64,000 nt of DNA from Myxococcales bacterium. GTDB taxonomy: Bacteria > Myxococcota_A > Polyangia > Polyangiales > JADJMO01. Position numbers and translations under genes: made by a program. The notes beneath the pieces are model-generated. The model ran no database searches and was not told the origin of the DNA. It saw only the letters and a program-made list of their open reading frames with translations. Shown here one piece after another: positions 8,568 through 17,200 of the stretch. Within the stretch, counting starts at the first letter, position 1, and each line of letters starts with the position of its first letter. The DNA is taken from contig JADJMO010000003.1 in the NCBI GenBank assembly GCA_016709545.1, forward strand, positions 310,001 through 374,000, given 5' to 3'.

Positions 8568-8975
8568 ATGACCCAGCCCATCGTCGACAACGTCCGCCAC
8601 AATGCCCACGACGCGTGGGCCGCCACCGAAGACCTCCGCGCCGGCGCGAAGGCGTCGTTCCTGGACCGTCTCGAGCAGGTCGCGCGCCTCGCCCGGGTGG
8701 TACGCGCGTTCGGGTTCGACGACCTCCTCATGCGCGTGGGCCTGCAGCGCAGGCAGAGCCCGCTCGTCGCGGTGGGCGCGTTCTCCCTCGGGGCGCTGTT
8801 CGGTGCCGGGCTCACCCTCGCCGTCACCCCGGTGGGCTTCGACGTCCGCGCCGCGCTGGCGAAGCGGTTCGGAAAGACGCCGAAGGCCGAGACCTCGGCC
8901 CGCGTCGATCCCGTGACCGTCGACGAGCGTCCGAACAACGGCGCCGGCGACATCGCTCGCGGACCCGCGTCTTGA
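8568..8975 (+). CDS. Small single-pass membrane protein, unknown function
   Basis: 135 residues from the ATG at 8568 (GTG at 8559 is an alternative). An amphipathic helical N-terminal half (DAWAATEDLRAGAKASFLDRLEQVARLARVV) precedes one hydrophobic stretch, VAVGAFSLGALFGAGLTLAV, near residues 69-88, and a charged tail. This layout recalls DUF883/YqjD-type inner-membrane proteins but the match is weak. It precedes another small stress-type membrane gene with the same orientation. Confidence 0.6.
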   Translation: MTQPIVDNVRHNAHDAWAATEDLRAGAKASFLDRLEQVARLARVVRAFGFDDLLMRVGLQRRQSPLVAVGAFSLGALFGAGLTLAVTPVGFDVRAALAKRFGKTPKAETSARVDPVTVDERPNNGAGDIARGPAS

Positions 8976-9002
8976 CCACCCGTCCTTAGATCGGAGCACG
9001 TC

Positions 9003-9264
9003 ATGGGAATCCTGCTGTTCATCGTCTTCGGTCTCGTCGTCGGTCTGCTCGCGCGCATGGTCATGCCCGGAGACCAGAGCATGGGGGTCGTGATGACGGC
9101 GCTGCTCGGCATCGTCGGCTCGTTCGTGGGCGGCTTCCTGGCCTCCCTCGTCAGCCACCACGACGTGAACGCGTTCCACACCACCGGGCTCATCGGCAGC
9201 GTCATCGGCGCCGTGCTGCTGCTCGCCGTCGGCGGCTTTCTCCAACCGACGCACGTTCGCCTAG
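9003..9264 (+). CDS. GlsB/YeaQ/YmgE-type stress membrane protein, 3' end frame uncertain
   Basis: Starts MGILLFIVFGLVVGLLARMVMPG and continues GVVMTALLGIVGSFVGGF and TTGLIGSVIGAVLLLAVGGF. These are the three Gly-rich membrane helices of the transglycosylase-associated (GlsB) family, normally about 80-90 residues. In the written frame there is no stop until 9749, far inside the opposite-strand gene. Dropping one T at 9237-9239 gives GGFSNRRTFA and a TAG at 9262-9264, a normal family length. I therefore place the end at 9264. GGAG at 8993-8996 may serve the ATG at 9003. Confidence 0.6.
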
Positions 9265-10733
9265 TCGCGCGCGCGCACGGCCCGGCCGAAGCGCTCGCGC
9301 AGGAGCGGCGCGATCCCCGGGTCGGAGGGCTTGCCCACGTCGAGCGCCACCGGCTGCAGGTGCGGGGACGCGACGAGCGCGCGGTACCCCGGCAGGCCCA
9401 GCTTGCGGTTGTTGGCGAGGCGCAGGTGGGTGACCTGCGCCAGGCCCTCCCACTGCGCGAGCACCTCGAGCGCCGCGTCGGTGAGCTTGTTGCTCGAGAG
9501 ATCGAGGGTCACGAGGCGGTGCAGGTCGGAGTCGACCAGCGCGGCCACGGCCTGGTCGGAGAGCGAGCAGCCGTTCGCTCGCAGCTCCACGACGCTGTGC
9601 ACCGGCTCGCTCGCGAGCACCTCGACGAAGCCGTCGTCGCCGAGCGAGGTGGTGCCGAGATCGAGGTGCGTGAGGGCCTCGGCGGTCGCGAACAGCGGGC
9701 CCCTGTGCTTCACCAGCTCCTTCGCGCTCGACAGATCGAGCGTGCGTAGGCTCTTCGAGGGCCGCGGGAAGAGAGCCGCGAGGTCGGCGGACGTGCTGCT
9801 CTGCGGGAGGGTCAGCGCCTCGAGCTGCGCGAGCACCGGCCAGCCGGCGAGCGCCTCGAAGTGACCACCGAGCGCGACGTTCCCGGCCAGCGACAGCCGA
9901 CGGAGCCGGTGGAGCGGCGACGCGCGCAGGGCCGCGAGCGTGGACACGTCGGCGATCCGACACTGGCTGACGTCGAGCTCGATGAGTTCGCGCAGGGGCC
10001 CGGCGGCGAAGAGCGTCTGCGCGCCTTCGTCGCCGATCTGGGTCCCGTGCAGCACGAGCCGCTCGAGCTGGCCATCGCGCAGCGGGGGCGGCGGGGTCCA
10101 GTCGTCGAAGGTCGTCGCGAGGTCGGTGTCGAGGTTCGCGAGCAGGCGACACCCCGTCGGACCGAGGTCGCACTTCGAGAGGTCGAGCTCACGGAGCGTG
10201 GAGAGCCCCCACCGCAGCACGGCGCCGACCGAGTTCACGAAGAACCAGCCACTGGGGCTCACCTTCAGCGTGCGAAAGGCCTGCGGCTGTCGCAGCGCGT
10301 GGTATGCGGCGGGCAACGATTCTCCGACCAGGAGCTCGACGCCCTGGATCGGTTCTCGGGCGCGCAGCCATTCCCATTCGCGCGCGAGGGCCTCGGGCGG
10401 GAGGGCGATGCGGTGCAGGAAGCCATGACGGAACACGGCGTTCTGCTGCTCGTCGAGCGCGATCCGCGGTGCCTCGCGGGGCGTCACGCCCTCGCGGGCG
10501 AAGAACTCGTCCAGCCAGCGCGGCGGGTGCTGTGCCTCGAGGCGACGGGTGCTCGCGAGCAGCTCGGGGTAGTTCGGTTCGAGCCCCCCCATGGCCTCGA
10601 GCTCACAGTGCTGGGCGATGAAGGTGCCGCGCGCGTCTCCCCGATCGAGGAGCCAGTCGGCGTAGACCCGACGGGCGTCGACGTCGTCGGGGGCTTCACA
10701 GACGCGGGCGAGGAGCTGGTCTCCGGTGCTCAT
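9261..10733 (-). CDS. Leucine-rich-repeat protein with TIGR02996 N-terminal domain
   Basis: 490 residues. The N-terminus (EAPDDVDARRVYADWLLDRGDARG, about 13-36) is the TIGR02996 repeat-companion domain known mainly from myxobacteria and planctomycetes. Leucine-rich repeats follow from about residue 165 to 470, for example LRELDLSKCDLGPTGC, LIELDVSQCRIADVS, LTHLDLGTTSLGDDG and LVTLDLSSNKLTDAAL. These are of the ribonuclease-inhibitor or GALA-like cytoplasmic type. There is no signal peptide or membrane segment, so a cytoplasmic protein-binding role is likely. It converges on the GlsB-like gene and its stop abuts that gene's end. Confidence 0.88.
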   Translation of the reverse strand: MSTGDQLLARVCEAPDDVDARRVYADWLLDRGDARGTFIAQHCELEAMGGLEPNYPELLASTRRLEAQHPPRWLDEFFAREGVTPREAPRIALDEQQNAVFRHGFLHRIALPPEALAREWEWLRAREPIQGVELLVGESLPAAYHALRQPQAFRTLKVSPSGWFFVNSVGAVLRWGLSTLRELDLSKCDLGPTGCRLLANLDTDLATTFDDWTPPPPLRDGQLERLVLHGTQIGDEGAQTLFAAGPLRELIELDVSQCRIADVSTLAALRASPLHRLRRLSLAGNVALGGHFEALAGWPVLAQLEALTLPQSSTSADLAALFPRPSKSLRTLDLSSAKELVKHRGPLFATAEALTHLDLGTTSLGDDGFVEVLASEPVHSVVELRANGCSLSDQAVAALVDSDLHRLVTLDLSSNKLTDAALEVLAQWEGLAQVTHLRLANNRKLGLPGYRALVASPHLQPVALDVGKPSDPGIAPLLRERFGRAVRARD

Positions 10734-10773
10734 GCCGGATCAGTGTCTCGTGGTGAGACGTGGATGCACAGGC

Positions 10774-10791
10774 GCTTCGTGCCGACGAAGC
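10774..10791. repeat. Inverted repeat in the divergent promoter region
   Basis: GCTTCGT, a GCCG loop and ACGAAGC form a perfect 7-base-pair hairpin between the divergent genes starting at 10733 and 10828. A smaller one, GTCTC-gtggt-GAGAC, lies at 10745-10759. Either could be an operator for the pair. Confidence 0.4.
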
Positions 10792-10815
10792 CGCCCGCCA
10801 GCCCAAACTTTGCGT

Positions 10816-10821
10816 TACAGT
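10816..10821 (+). promoter_or_regulatory. -10-like hexamer TACAGT, 6 nt before a GTG start
   Basis: TACAGT is followed by six bases and the GTG at 10828. No Shine-Dalgarno sequence is present. The same spacing is seen at several other genes of this window and supports the GTG as the real start. Confidence 0.45.
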
Positions 10822-10827
10822 GACGCG

Positions 10828-11445
10828 GTGTCCACGGTGTCCCCCGAGGAGGTCTTCCTCCCCCACGAACAGTCGGCGAGGGACACGCCGCTCGCCACGC
10901 AGGTGCGGGGCACGGTGCTGCTCGGTTCGCTCCGCGGTCTGCGGGCGCGGGGCCTCGGCGAGCGCTACCTGTCGCTGGTCGACCCCCAGCACCGGGACAC
11001 CCTCGTCGCGCTCACCGCCGCGACCTGGCTGCCGATCGAGGTCGCCCTCGCGCACTACGAGGCGTGCGAGGCGCTGGCGCTCGATCGCTCGACCATCGAG
11101 TCCATCGGCGCCGAGTCGGGGCTGTTCGTGAACCAGACCGTGCAGAGCGTCGTCGCCCGGGTCTCGCGCGAGGTGGGCGTCACGCCGTGGTTCGCGCTCG
11201 GGAACGCGCACAAGTTCCGCGCGCGCACCTGGGTCGGATCGAGCGTGGCCATCTACAAGCTCGGCCCCAAGGACGCGCGGTTCGAGTGGATCCAGTTCCC
11301 CATCGCGCGCATTCCCTACGTGCGCGTCGCGTTCGGGGCGTTCGCGGGCGCGATCGCCGGGCTGTTCGCGCGCACGATGGTGGTGCGCGACCTCGAGCCC
11401 GGGTCGCGCAAGCCTTCGCTCTCCTATCGGCTCTCGTGGGTCTGA
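10828..11445 (+). CDS. Unrecognised 205-residue protein (possibly DUF2378/TIGR02265-like)
   Basis: The GTG at 10828 is chosen because it sits six bases after a -10-like hexamer. Upstream in-frame starts would overlap the divergent gene. The protein is a soluble alpha/beta type with ATWLPIEVALAHYEACEALAL near 65-85 and RARTWVGSSVAIYKLGPKDARFEW near 130-155. A mildly hydrophobic VRVAFGAFAGAIAGLFARTMV lies near the end. Size and composition recall the myxobacterial paralogous family TIGR02265 (DUF2378), but I could not confirm that by motif. It converges on and overlaps the roadblock operon end by 22 bases. Confidence 0.55.
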   Translation: MSTVSPEEVFLPHEQSARDTPLATQVRGTVLLGSLRGLRARGLGERYLSLVDPQHRDTLVALTAATWLPIEVALAHYEACEALALDRSTIESIGAESGLFVNQTVQSVVARVSREVGVTPWFALGNAHKFRARTWVGSSVAIYKLGPKDARFEWIQFPIARIPYVRVAFGAFAGAIAGLFARTMVVRDLEPGSRKPSLSYRLSWV

Positions 11446-11990
11446 GCGGACCAGCCGTCGCGGACCAGCGTGGCCGCGAGCTGGTCGAGGGCAGGGTCGA
11501 GGGTCGTCGGCCCGACCTCCGGCCCTCGTCCACCGAGGGCGGTCAGGAGGTAGCGCTGGCCACCGGCCTCGAAGATCCGGTGCAGGATGCTTCGACCCTC
11601 ACGATCCTGGACCAAGATGGAGAGGGGCGGCGAGGCGCCGGTGCTCGCCACGCGATCGGCGATGGTCAGCAGCAGCGACCAGATGCCCGCGAGCAGCTCC
11701 GGCTCCGTCGCGCTGGCGCTGGTCGCCACGGGAAGCCCTGCCTCGTCGCTGATGACCACCGCCTCGAAGCCGCCCGCTTCGGCGATGGCCTGCACGAGGG
11801 CGGGGAGCTCGTCGCGCGTGCCGCGCCCTCGCGGCAAGCTGGCGAGCGCTCGCTGGCGGCGCTCGTGCTCCACGAGCTCGGTGGCGCGCTTCGTCACCGA
11901 GCGTCCGCGCGTGCTCGTGACCAGATCGGCGGTGAACGCGGCGGCCGCCCTCCCGCGATTCAGGGCGGCCTCGACGGCGGCGCGGATCAT
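11424..11990 (-). CDS. Roadblock/LC7-like domain protein
   Basis: 188 residues. The ATG at 11990 overlaps the stop of the upstream beta-lactamase-fold gene (ATGA). After a basic N-terminal helix region, residues about 65-175 have the roadblock pattern: AIAEAGGFEAVVISDEAGLPVA, then LLAGIWSLLLTIADRV, then ILVQDREGRSILHRIF and RYLLTAL. Roadblock domains dimerise and commonly regulate small Ras-like GTPases (MglB on MglA) or act as scaffolds. No GTPase gene is visible here. It is the third gene of a roadblock / di-iron protein / roadblock operon. Confidence 0.65.
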   Translation of the reverse strand: MIRAAVEAALNRGRAAAAFTADLVTSTRGRSVTKRATELVEHERRQRALASLPRGRGTRDELPALVQAIAEAGGFEAVVISDEAGLPVATSASATEPELLAGIWSLLLTIADRVASTGASPPLSILVQDREGRSILHRIFEAGGQRYLLTALGGRGPEVGPTTLDPALDQLAATLVRDGWSAQTHESR

Positions 11991-12751
11991 CGACTGCCGT
12001 AGAACTCGTCGACGAAGTCCAGGCCGCACTGGAAGCTCTCGGCCCAGCGCAGGAACTGCTCGACCAGCGCCTTGCCCTTGAACACGCACCCGTGTTGCGG
12101 CGCGATCGTCTCGATGTCGAGCTGGCTCACGGCCCGGACCCACGCGCGCATCGCCGCGTTGCCCGCCATGTAGCGACGGTGGAAGCCGTCCATGTAGGCG
12201 CGGTGCGCCTCGAAGTCGGTCACCTCCCAGCCCGGAGCGCCGATCGAGGCGCCGAGGTCGCCGCTGTAGAGGATCTTGCTGATGGGATCGTAGACGTGGA
12301 AATTGCCGGGGGAGTGGAGGTAATGGGCGGGGACGATCTGGAGCGGACAGCCGTCGAGGTCGATGGTCATGCCGTGATCGGGGATCGGCAGGAGCCGCGT
12401 CTCGACCAGCCGATCGAGGCCGAAGTGCGGCACGAAGCGGGTCCAGAGCGCCGAGCAATAGGCGACGGCGTCGGTGGTCATGAGCCAGCCGTTGGTGGCC
12501 GCGACGATGTCGGGATCCTGGTGCGAGAGGAACAGGTACTGGAGCTTGGCCCCGCGGAGCTGCTGCATCGTCGCCGAGAGGACGCGCGAGTAGACCTTGT
12601 GGCCGCCCGGGTCGAGCAGCATGCCGGCCTTGCCGTGCACGATGAGGTGCTGGTTCGCCTGGACCGCCAGGCCGCCCTTGGTGAAGTCCTCGAGGAGGAC
12701 GTTCTTGTGGCCTTCGGCGTCGAAGAGCGACAGGGTCTCGTTGTTGGACAT
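11987..12751 (-). CDS. Metallo-beta-lactamase-fold di-iron protein (ODP / flavodiiron-like)
   Basis: 254 residues comprising only the beta-lactamase-fold part of a flavodiiron protein, with no flavodoxin domain. Visible ligands follow the flavodiiron order: LFLSHQDPDIVAA (about 74-84, the H-x-D-x-D motif), HYLHSPGNFHVYD (His near 145), LYSGDLGASI (bridging Asp near 163) and APQHGCVFKG (His near 225). The closest described proteins are the oxygen-binding di-iron proteins (ODP) used as O2/Fe sensors in chemotaxis. A reductase role is less likely because the FMN domain is missing. It is flanked on both sides by roadblock proteins in one operon, so a sensing role is inferred. Confidence 0.85.
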   Translation of the reverse strand: MSNNETLSLFDAEGHKNVLLEDFTKGGLAVQANQHLIVHGKAGMLLDPGGHKVYSRVLSATMQQLRGAKLQYLFLSHQDPDIVAATNGWLMTTDAVAYCSALWTRFVPHFGLDRLVETRLLPIPDHGMTIDLDGCPLQIVPAHYLHSPGNFHVYDPISKILYSGDLGASIGAPGWEVTDFEAHRAYMDGFHRRYMAGNAAMRAWVRAVSQLDIETIAPQHGCVFKGKALVEQFLRWAESFQCGLDFVDEFYGSR

Positions 12752-12761
12752 GGTGGCTCCT

Positions 12762-13127
12762 TCACAGGACCTTGCGGAGGTCTTCGATCGCGCGGCGCAT
12801 GTCGAGGAACAGCAGGCCGAGCTTGGCCTGCTTGCTCGCCAGGCCGAGGAGGAGCGTGCCGTGCCCGGAGCTCATCATGGCGGCGTAGCCCTCGGTCCCG
12901 CGCACGAGGACCTCCTGGACGTCGCCGCGCTCGAGCTCGGTCGCCGCGCGCGTGCCGAGGCTCGAGAGGGTGGCGCTCATGCCGGCGATGCGAGACTCGT
13001 CGACGTGCTGGGGGAGCACGCTCGCGATCATGAGGCCGTCCTCGGAGATGAGCGCGCACGCCTCCACGTCGGGCGAAGAGCTCTGCAGGGCGCGCAGGAT
13101 GCGATTCAGGTCGTCGACTCGAGACAT
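12762..13127 (-). CDS. Roadblock/LC7 (MglB-like) protein
   Basis: 121 residues forming one roadblock domain. SRVDDLNRILRALQSSSPDVEACALISEDG begins it, followed by ARIAGM-type helix residues and RGTEGYAAMMSSGHGTLLLGLASKQAKLGLLFLDM. The length is typical of MglB and other single-domain roadblock proteins. GGAGG lies about six bases upstream of its ATG. The next gene (di-iron protein) starts 10 bases after its stop. The response regulator gene ends 49 bases upstream on the same strand, so the module may be co-transcribed with the two-component pair. Confidence 0.85.
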   Translation of the reverse strand: MSRVDDLNRILRALQSSSPDVEACALISEDGLMIASVLPQHVDESRIAGMSATLSSLGTRAATELERGDVQEVLVRGTEGYAAMMSSGHGTLLLGLASKQAKLGLLFLDMRRAIEDLRKVL

Positions 13128-13176
13128 CGAACCTCCATTCAGGAAGAGCCTGCGCGAGCGCGCACGGGCGGCGTAC

Positions 13177-14271
13177 TCAGGAACTTAGCTTCTTGCGCGC
13201 GACCGCGACGTTGATACTGAGCGATTTGTTGCTCGGCTCGAGCGCGAGCGCGCGCTCCCAGGCGGCGAGCGCTCCTGCCCAGTCACCTCGGCGTGAGCAG
13301 TCGAGTCCCTCGTCGAACAGCGCGGCGACGCTCACGGGTGCCTCGGGGGGCTTCTCCGGCTCCTTCTCCGAGGGCTCGGAGCCGTGCTGCAAGCGGTGGC
13401 GCAACGCGGACACGCGGTCTCGCGTCGCGGCGACGGTCTCCTCGTGGTGGGCGTCGATCTCGGCCTGCAGCGCGACGCGGGGCACGTCGTCCGCGGGCCG
13501 CTTCGACTTGGCGACCACTTCGCCTCCGGCCAGCACCACGCTGACGATCGTCGGGCGCTCGTCCCCGAGCAGCTGCGTCTCGATCTGGAGGGGCCTTCCC
13601 TTCACCACCACCGAGGTGACGCGGCCCGCGGGGCTCGAGGCCGGTCCTGCGCCGAGCTCGTCGAAGGCGATGGCCTCGGTGCGGAGCTCGAAGGTGCCGC
13701 TGTCGAGCGTGCAGAGGCGGTCGATCCACTGGGCGCCGAGCTCGGGGTCGACCGCCCCGCCCCGCACCGGCAGGGTCACGTGCACGTCGGCGCTCCGGAC
13801 GCTGATGACGCCGGTGAAATGCTTGGACTCGCAGAAGGCCACCAGGTCGAGGAAGCTCGTCTGCGTGAGGTTGCCGCGGAACTTGCCCTCCGCGCGGTCC
13901 CGGCGGCGGACAGCGGCCCGGAGGCGCGTGCGGAGGACCTCTGGCTGGACGGGCTTGGTGATGAAGTCGTCGGCGCCCGCTTCGAACCCCTCGCTGGCGG
14001 TCTCCGGGTCGGAGAGCGACGAGAGGAAGATGAACGGTGTCCGCCGCTCCTTGAACCTGGCGTCGTACCTCCTCCGGAACTCGAACCCGCCGACGCCGGG
14101 CATCACCACGTCCGACACGATGACGTCGGGGGTGAGCGCGGCGAGCCCGTCGAGCGCCGCCGCGGCCGAGCCGAACGCGGCCACCACGTGCTCCTTGCCC
14201 AGGGAGGCCACGAGCCACTCGAGCATGACGGGATCATCGTCGACGACGGCAACGGAGAGTCGGGTCTTCAT
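13177..14271 (-). CDS. Response regulator: receiver, PATAN (DUF4388) and TPR-like tail
   Basis: 364 residues from the ATG at 14271, which overlaps the kinase stop as ATGA. The receiver covers about 1-122: acidic pair in VAVVDDDPV, phospho-acceptor Asp near 53 in VIVSDVVMPG, Ser/Thr switch in FLSSLS and the Lys in ITKPV. Residues about 130-260 are a PATAN/DUF4388 domain (GNLTQTSFLDLVAFCESKHFTGVISV), a module found in roadblock-linked signalling. The end (FDEGLDCSRRGDWAGALAAWERALAL) is one TPR-like unit. There is no DNA-binding domain, so output is by protein contact. It is the predicted partner of the upstream histidine kinase. Confidence 0.88.
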   Translation of the reverse strand: MKTRLSVAVVDDDPVMLEWLVASLGKEHVVAAFGSAAAALDGLAALTPDVIVSDVVMPGVGGFEFRRRYDARFKERRTPFIFLSSLSDPETASEGFEAGADDFITKPVQPEVLRTRLRAAVRRRDRAEGKFRGNLTQTSFLDLVAFCESKHFTGVISVRSADVHVTLPVRGGAVDPELGAQWIDRLCTLDSGTFELRTEAIAFDELGAGPASSPAGRVTSVVVKGRPLQIETQLLGDERPTIVSVVLAGGEVVAKSKRPADDVPRVALQAEIDAHHEETVAATRDRVSALRHRLQHGSEPSEKEPEKPPEAPVSVAALFDEGLDCSRRGDWAGALAAWERALALEPSNKSLSINVAVARKKLSS

Positions 14272-17200
14272 GGGCTGGTCCTCACGGCGAGCCATCGATC
14301 GTTGCTCCCTCCGTGCTCCGGGCGTGCGGCTCGGATGATCGAGGCGAGCTCGACCTCCATCACGGGGCGGACGAACACGGCATCCAGGTCGGGGCGGCGG
14401 CCAAGCGCGTCGTCGTCGGCCACGGCGACGAGCAACGCCCCCTCCCGGCGGGCGATCGGCAGCTGGGGGAGCCAGGGTTCGTGCACCACCGTGAGCGCGG
14501 GAGCCTCGAACGCGACGCGGCGCTGCGCCTCGGCGAGTCGGCTGGCCGAGAACACGACGAAGCCCGAGCTCTCGAGCAGGCGCGCGACACGACGCAGGTC
14601 CGCGTCGGCCGGGCCGAGGACCAGCGCGGAGCGGACGACCGACTCCGCGGGCGGGAGCTCGAGCGTGAAGCGGGTGCCGCCGCTCGGGCGGTTCTCGGCG
14701 AACGCGCGGCCTTGGTGCAGCGTGGCGATGTGGCGGACGATCGCGAGCCCGAGACCATAGCCGACGCCGCGGGACCCGCGCGCGCCCCCCAGCTGGTGGT
14801 AGCGGTCGAAGATGCCCTCGAGCGCCTCCTCGGGGATGCCGGTGCCGCGGTCGTCCACCCAGAACCGGGCGCCGCCGGCTCCGACCGCCTCGAAGCCGAG
14901 CTCGACGGTCGTGTCGGGTGGGGCGAACTTGAGGGCGTTGCTCACGAGGTTCTGCAGGGCCTGCTCGACGCGCTCCGGGTCGGCGACCACGGACGCTCGA
15001 TCGTCGCGGACCACGGCGGTCACCCGTGCCTTCGAGGTGGGCGCGGCGGCGATGGTGTGCACGAGCCCACCGGGGTGGAACCTCCGGGGCTGGATGGCGA
15101 GGTTGCCCGCCTCGAGCCGGTCGAGGTCGAGCAGATCGGTGACCAGACCGACCAGCTGGTGTCCGACGTCGGCGATCAGGCTCGCGCGGTGGCGGGTCTC
15201 CTCGGCGGACAGCTCCCCACACGTCTCGGTCAGCAGCTCCGCCGTCTGGATGATGGAGGCCAGCGGTGAGCGGAGGTCGTGCGAGGTGAGCGCGACCATC
15301 TGATCCTTGAACTGGTTCAGTCGCTCGAGCTCCGTGTTCTTCGCCCGGAGGTCGCGCTCGCTCGCCTCGAGGGCCTCGCGTTCGCGCCGACGCACGGTGA
15401 TGTCGAGGGCCGACGAGACGTAGCCGACGACGTTGCCGGAGGCGTCGCGCACGGCGTTGACCCGGAGCTCGACCGCGACGAGTCGCCCCGACTTGGTCTG
15501 GTTGACGATCTCGCCGCTCCACGCGCCGACCTCGGGCGTGACGAGGCTGTCACGCATGGCCTCGTAGAGCGCTGGCGGGTGCTGCCCGGACTGGAGGAAC
15601 TTCGGCGTCAGGCCGACGATCTCCTCGGCGCGCCAGCCGAAGAGCCGCGTGAAGGCGTAGTTGACGTCGACGATGACCGCGTGGGCGTCGGTGAACATGA
15701 CCGCTTCGGCGCTCTGCAGGAAGTTGCGGTGCGCGAAGGCCAGATCGCGGAGCGGGCGGGCGACCTCGTCGGCCCGCCGGACGTGGGCGACGAGGCCACG
15801 CTCGTCGCGCGAGAAAGCGAGCTCCACCGCGTGACCCTTGCGGCTGGTGTGGGCGCGCGCCGCGTGGGGCCCGGTCGACCGGCGCATGGCCTCCGCGATC
15901 GAGGGGCGCTCGGACTCGGTGAAGTGGTCCAGCAGGTTCGCCTCCTCGAGAGAGGTGAGGGCGCCGAGCGCCGAGAGGTCCGCTCGGACACGCCCCGAGT
16001 CGGTGAGGCGCACGTCGTGCCACGACGTCGGGGGACGGGCCTCGGCGTCGAGCACGGGCCCGCGCCCGGCGGGGAAGAAGGCCTGGAAGCCCAGCAGGTC
16101 GCTCGGGGACTGCGCCGGCGTCGCCGTCAGGGCGTCGAGGGCCACGTCGAGCATCCCCGGATCGAGCTGGTGGCCCGCCATCTCGCGCATGGTGGCGACG
16201 GCGAGCTCCTCCGGGAGGGCGCCGCGGAACGAGCGATCGCTGCGCAGCGCGTCGTAGGCGTCGGCGTAGGCGACGATGCGCGCGACGAGCGGGATCGCCT
16301 CCCCGGAGAGCCCACGCGGATACCCGTCGCCGTCCCACGCCTCGTGGTGCGACGACGTGGCGTGAGCGAGATAGGACAGCCCGGACAGGCTCTCGACGAT
16401 GGCGCGGGTGTGGAGCGCGTGTTGCTGGATGGCCGTGACCTCGTCGAGCGTGAGCGGCGCCGTCTTCGCCAGGATCGGGGGCGAGACGAGGAGCTTGCCG
16501 ACGTCGTGCAGGAGCGCGGCGCAGACGACGTCCCACTGATCGACGACGTCGCCGAGGCGCGCGGCGATGTCCCGCGCCATGAACGCCACGCGGGCAGAGT
16601 GACCGACCCGGTGCGCGTGCTTCGAGTCGGAGACCCGCGCGATCAGCCAGAGCATCTCGGCCACGAGCTCGATGTCCTCGAGCCCATCGAGGCCGACCGG
16701 CTCGGCCTCGACCTCGCGCACCAGACGCCGGAGCTCGGCGTCGTCGAACAGCGTGGCGAACAGGCCCGGCTTCTGGTCGATCAGCCCGAGGGCCGCGTCG
16801 GCCACGGCGGCGCTCACGAGGGTCTCGCGCATCCGCTGACACGCGGCGGCCGCCGCGTCGACGCGCTCGGGGGGCGAGACCTCCCGCAGCTGGGTGTCGA
16901 GCGAGTCCGCGAGGGCGACCACCGCCGAGGCGAGGGGGATCTCGCTTCCCGTGAGTCCGTTCGGCCAGCCCATGCCGTCCCACCGCTCGTGGTGGTTCGC
17001 GACCACGTTCTCGAGGGCGCGGAGCGACGAGAAGGGCCGCAGGAGGCCTGCGCCGCGCTGCGAGTGCAGGCCGCTCCGGGCGGGCCGCGGCACGAGGATC
17101 TGGCCCACGTCGTGGAGGAGGCCACCATAGAACACCTCGCCCTCGGGCACGGACAGGCCCTCCCCGATCTCGAGGGCCAGCACGGCGACCCGGAACGAAT

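Noticed and set aside
8972..8991. TTGACC plus TTAGAT as a promoter for the GlsB-like gene
   Set aside because: The spacing is only 8 bases, too short for a sigma-70 promoter.
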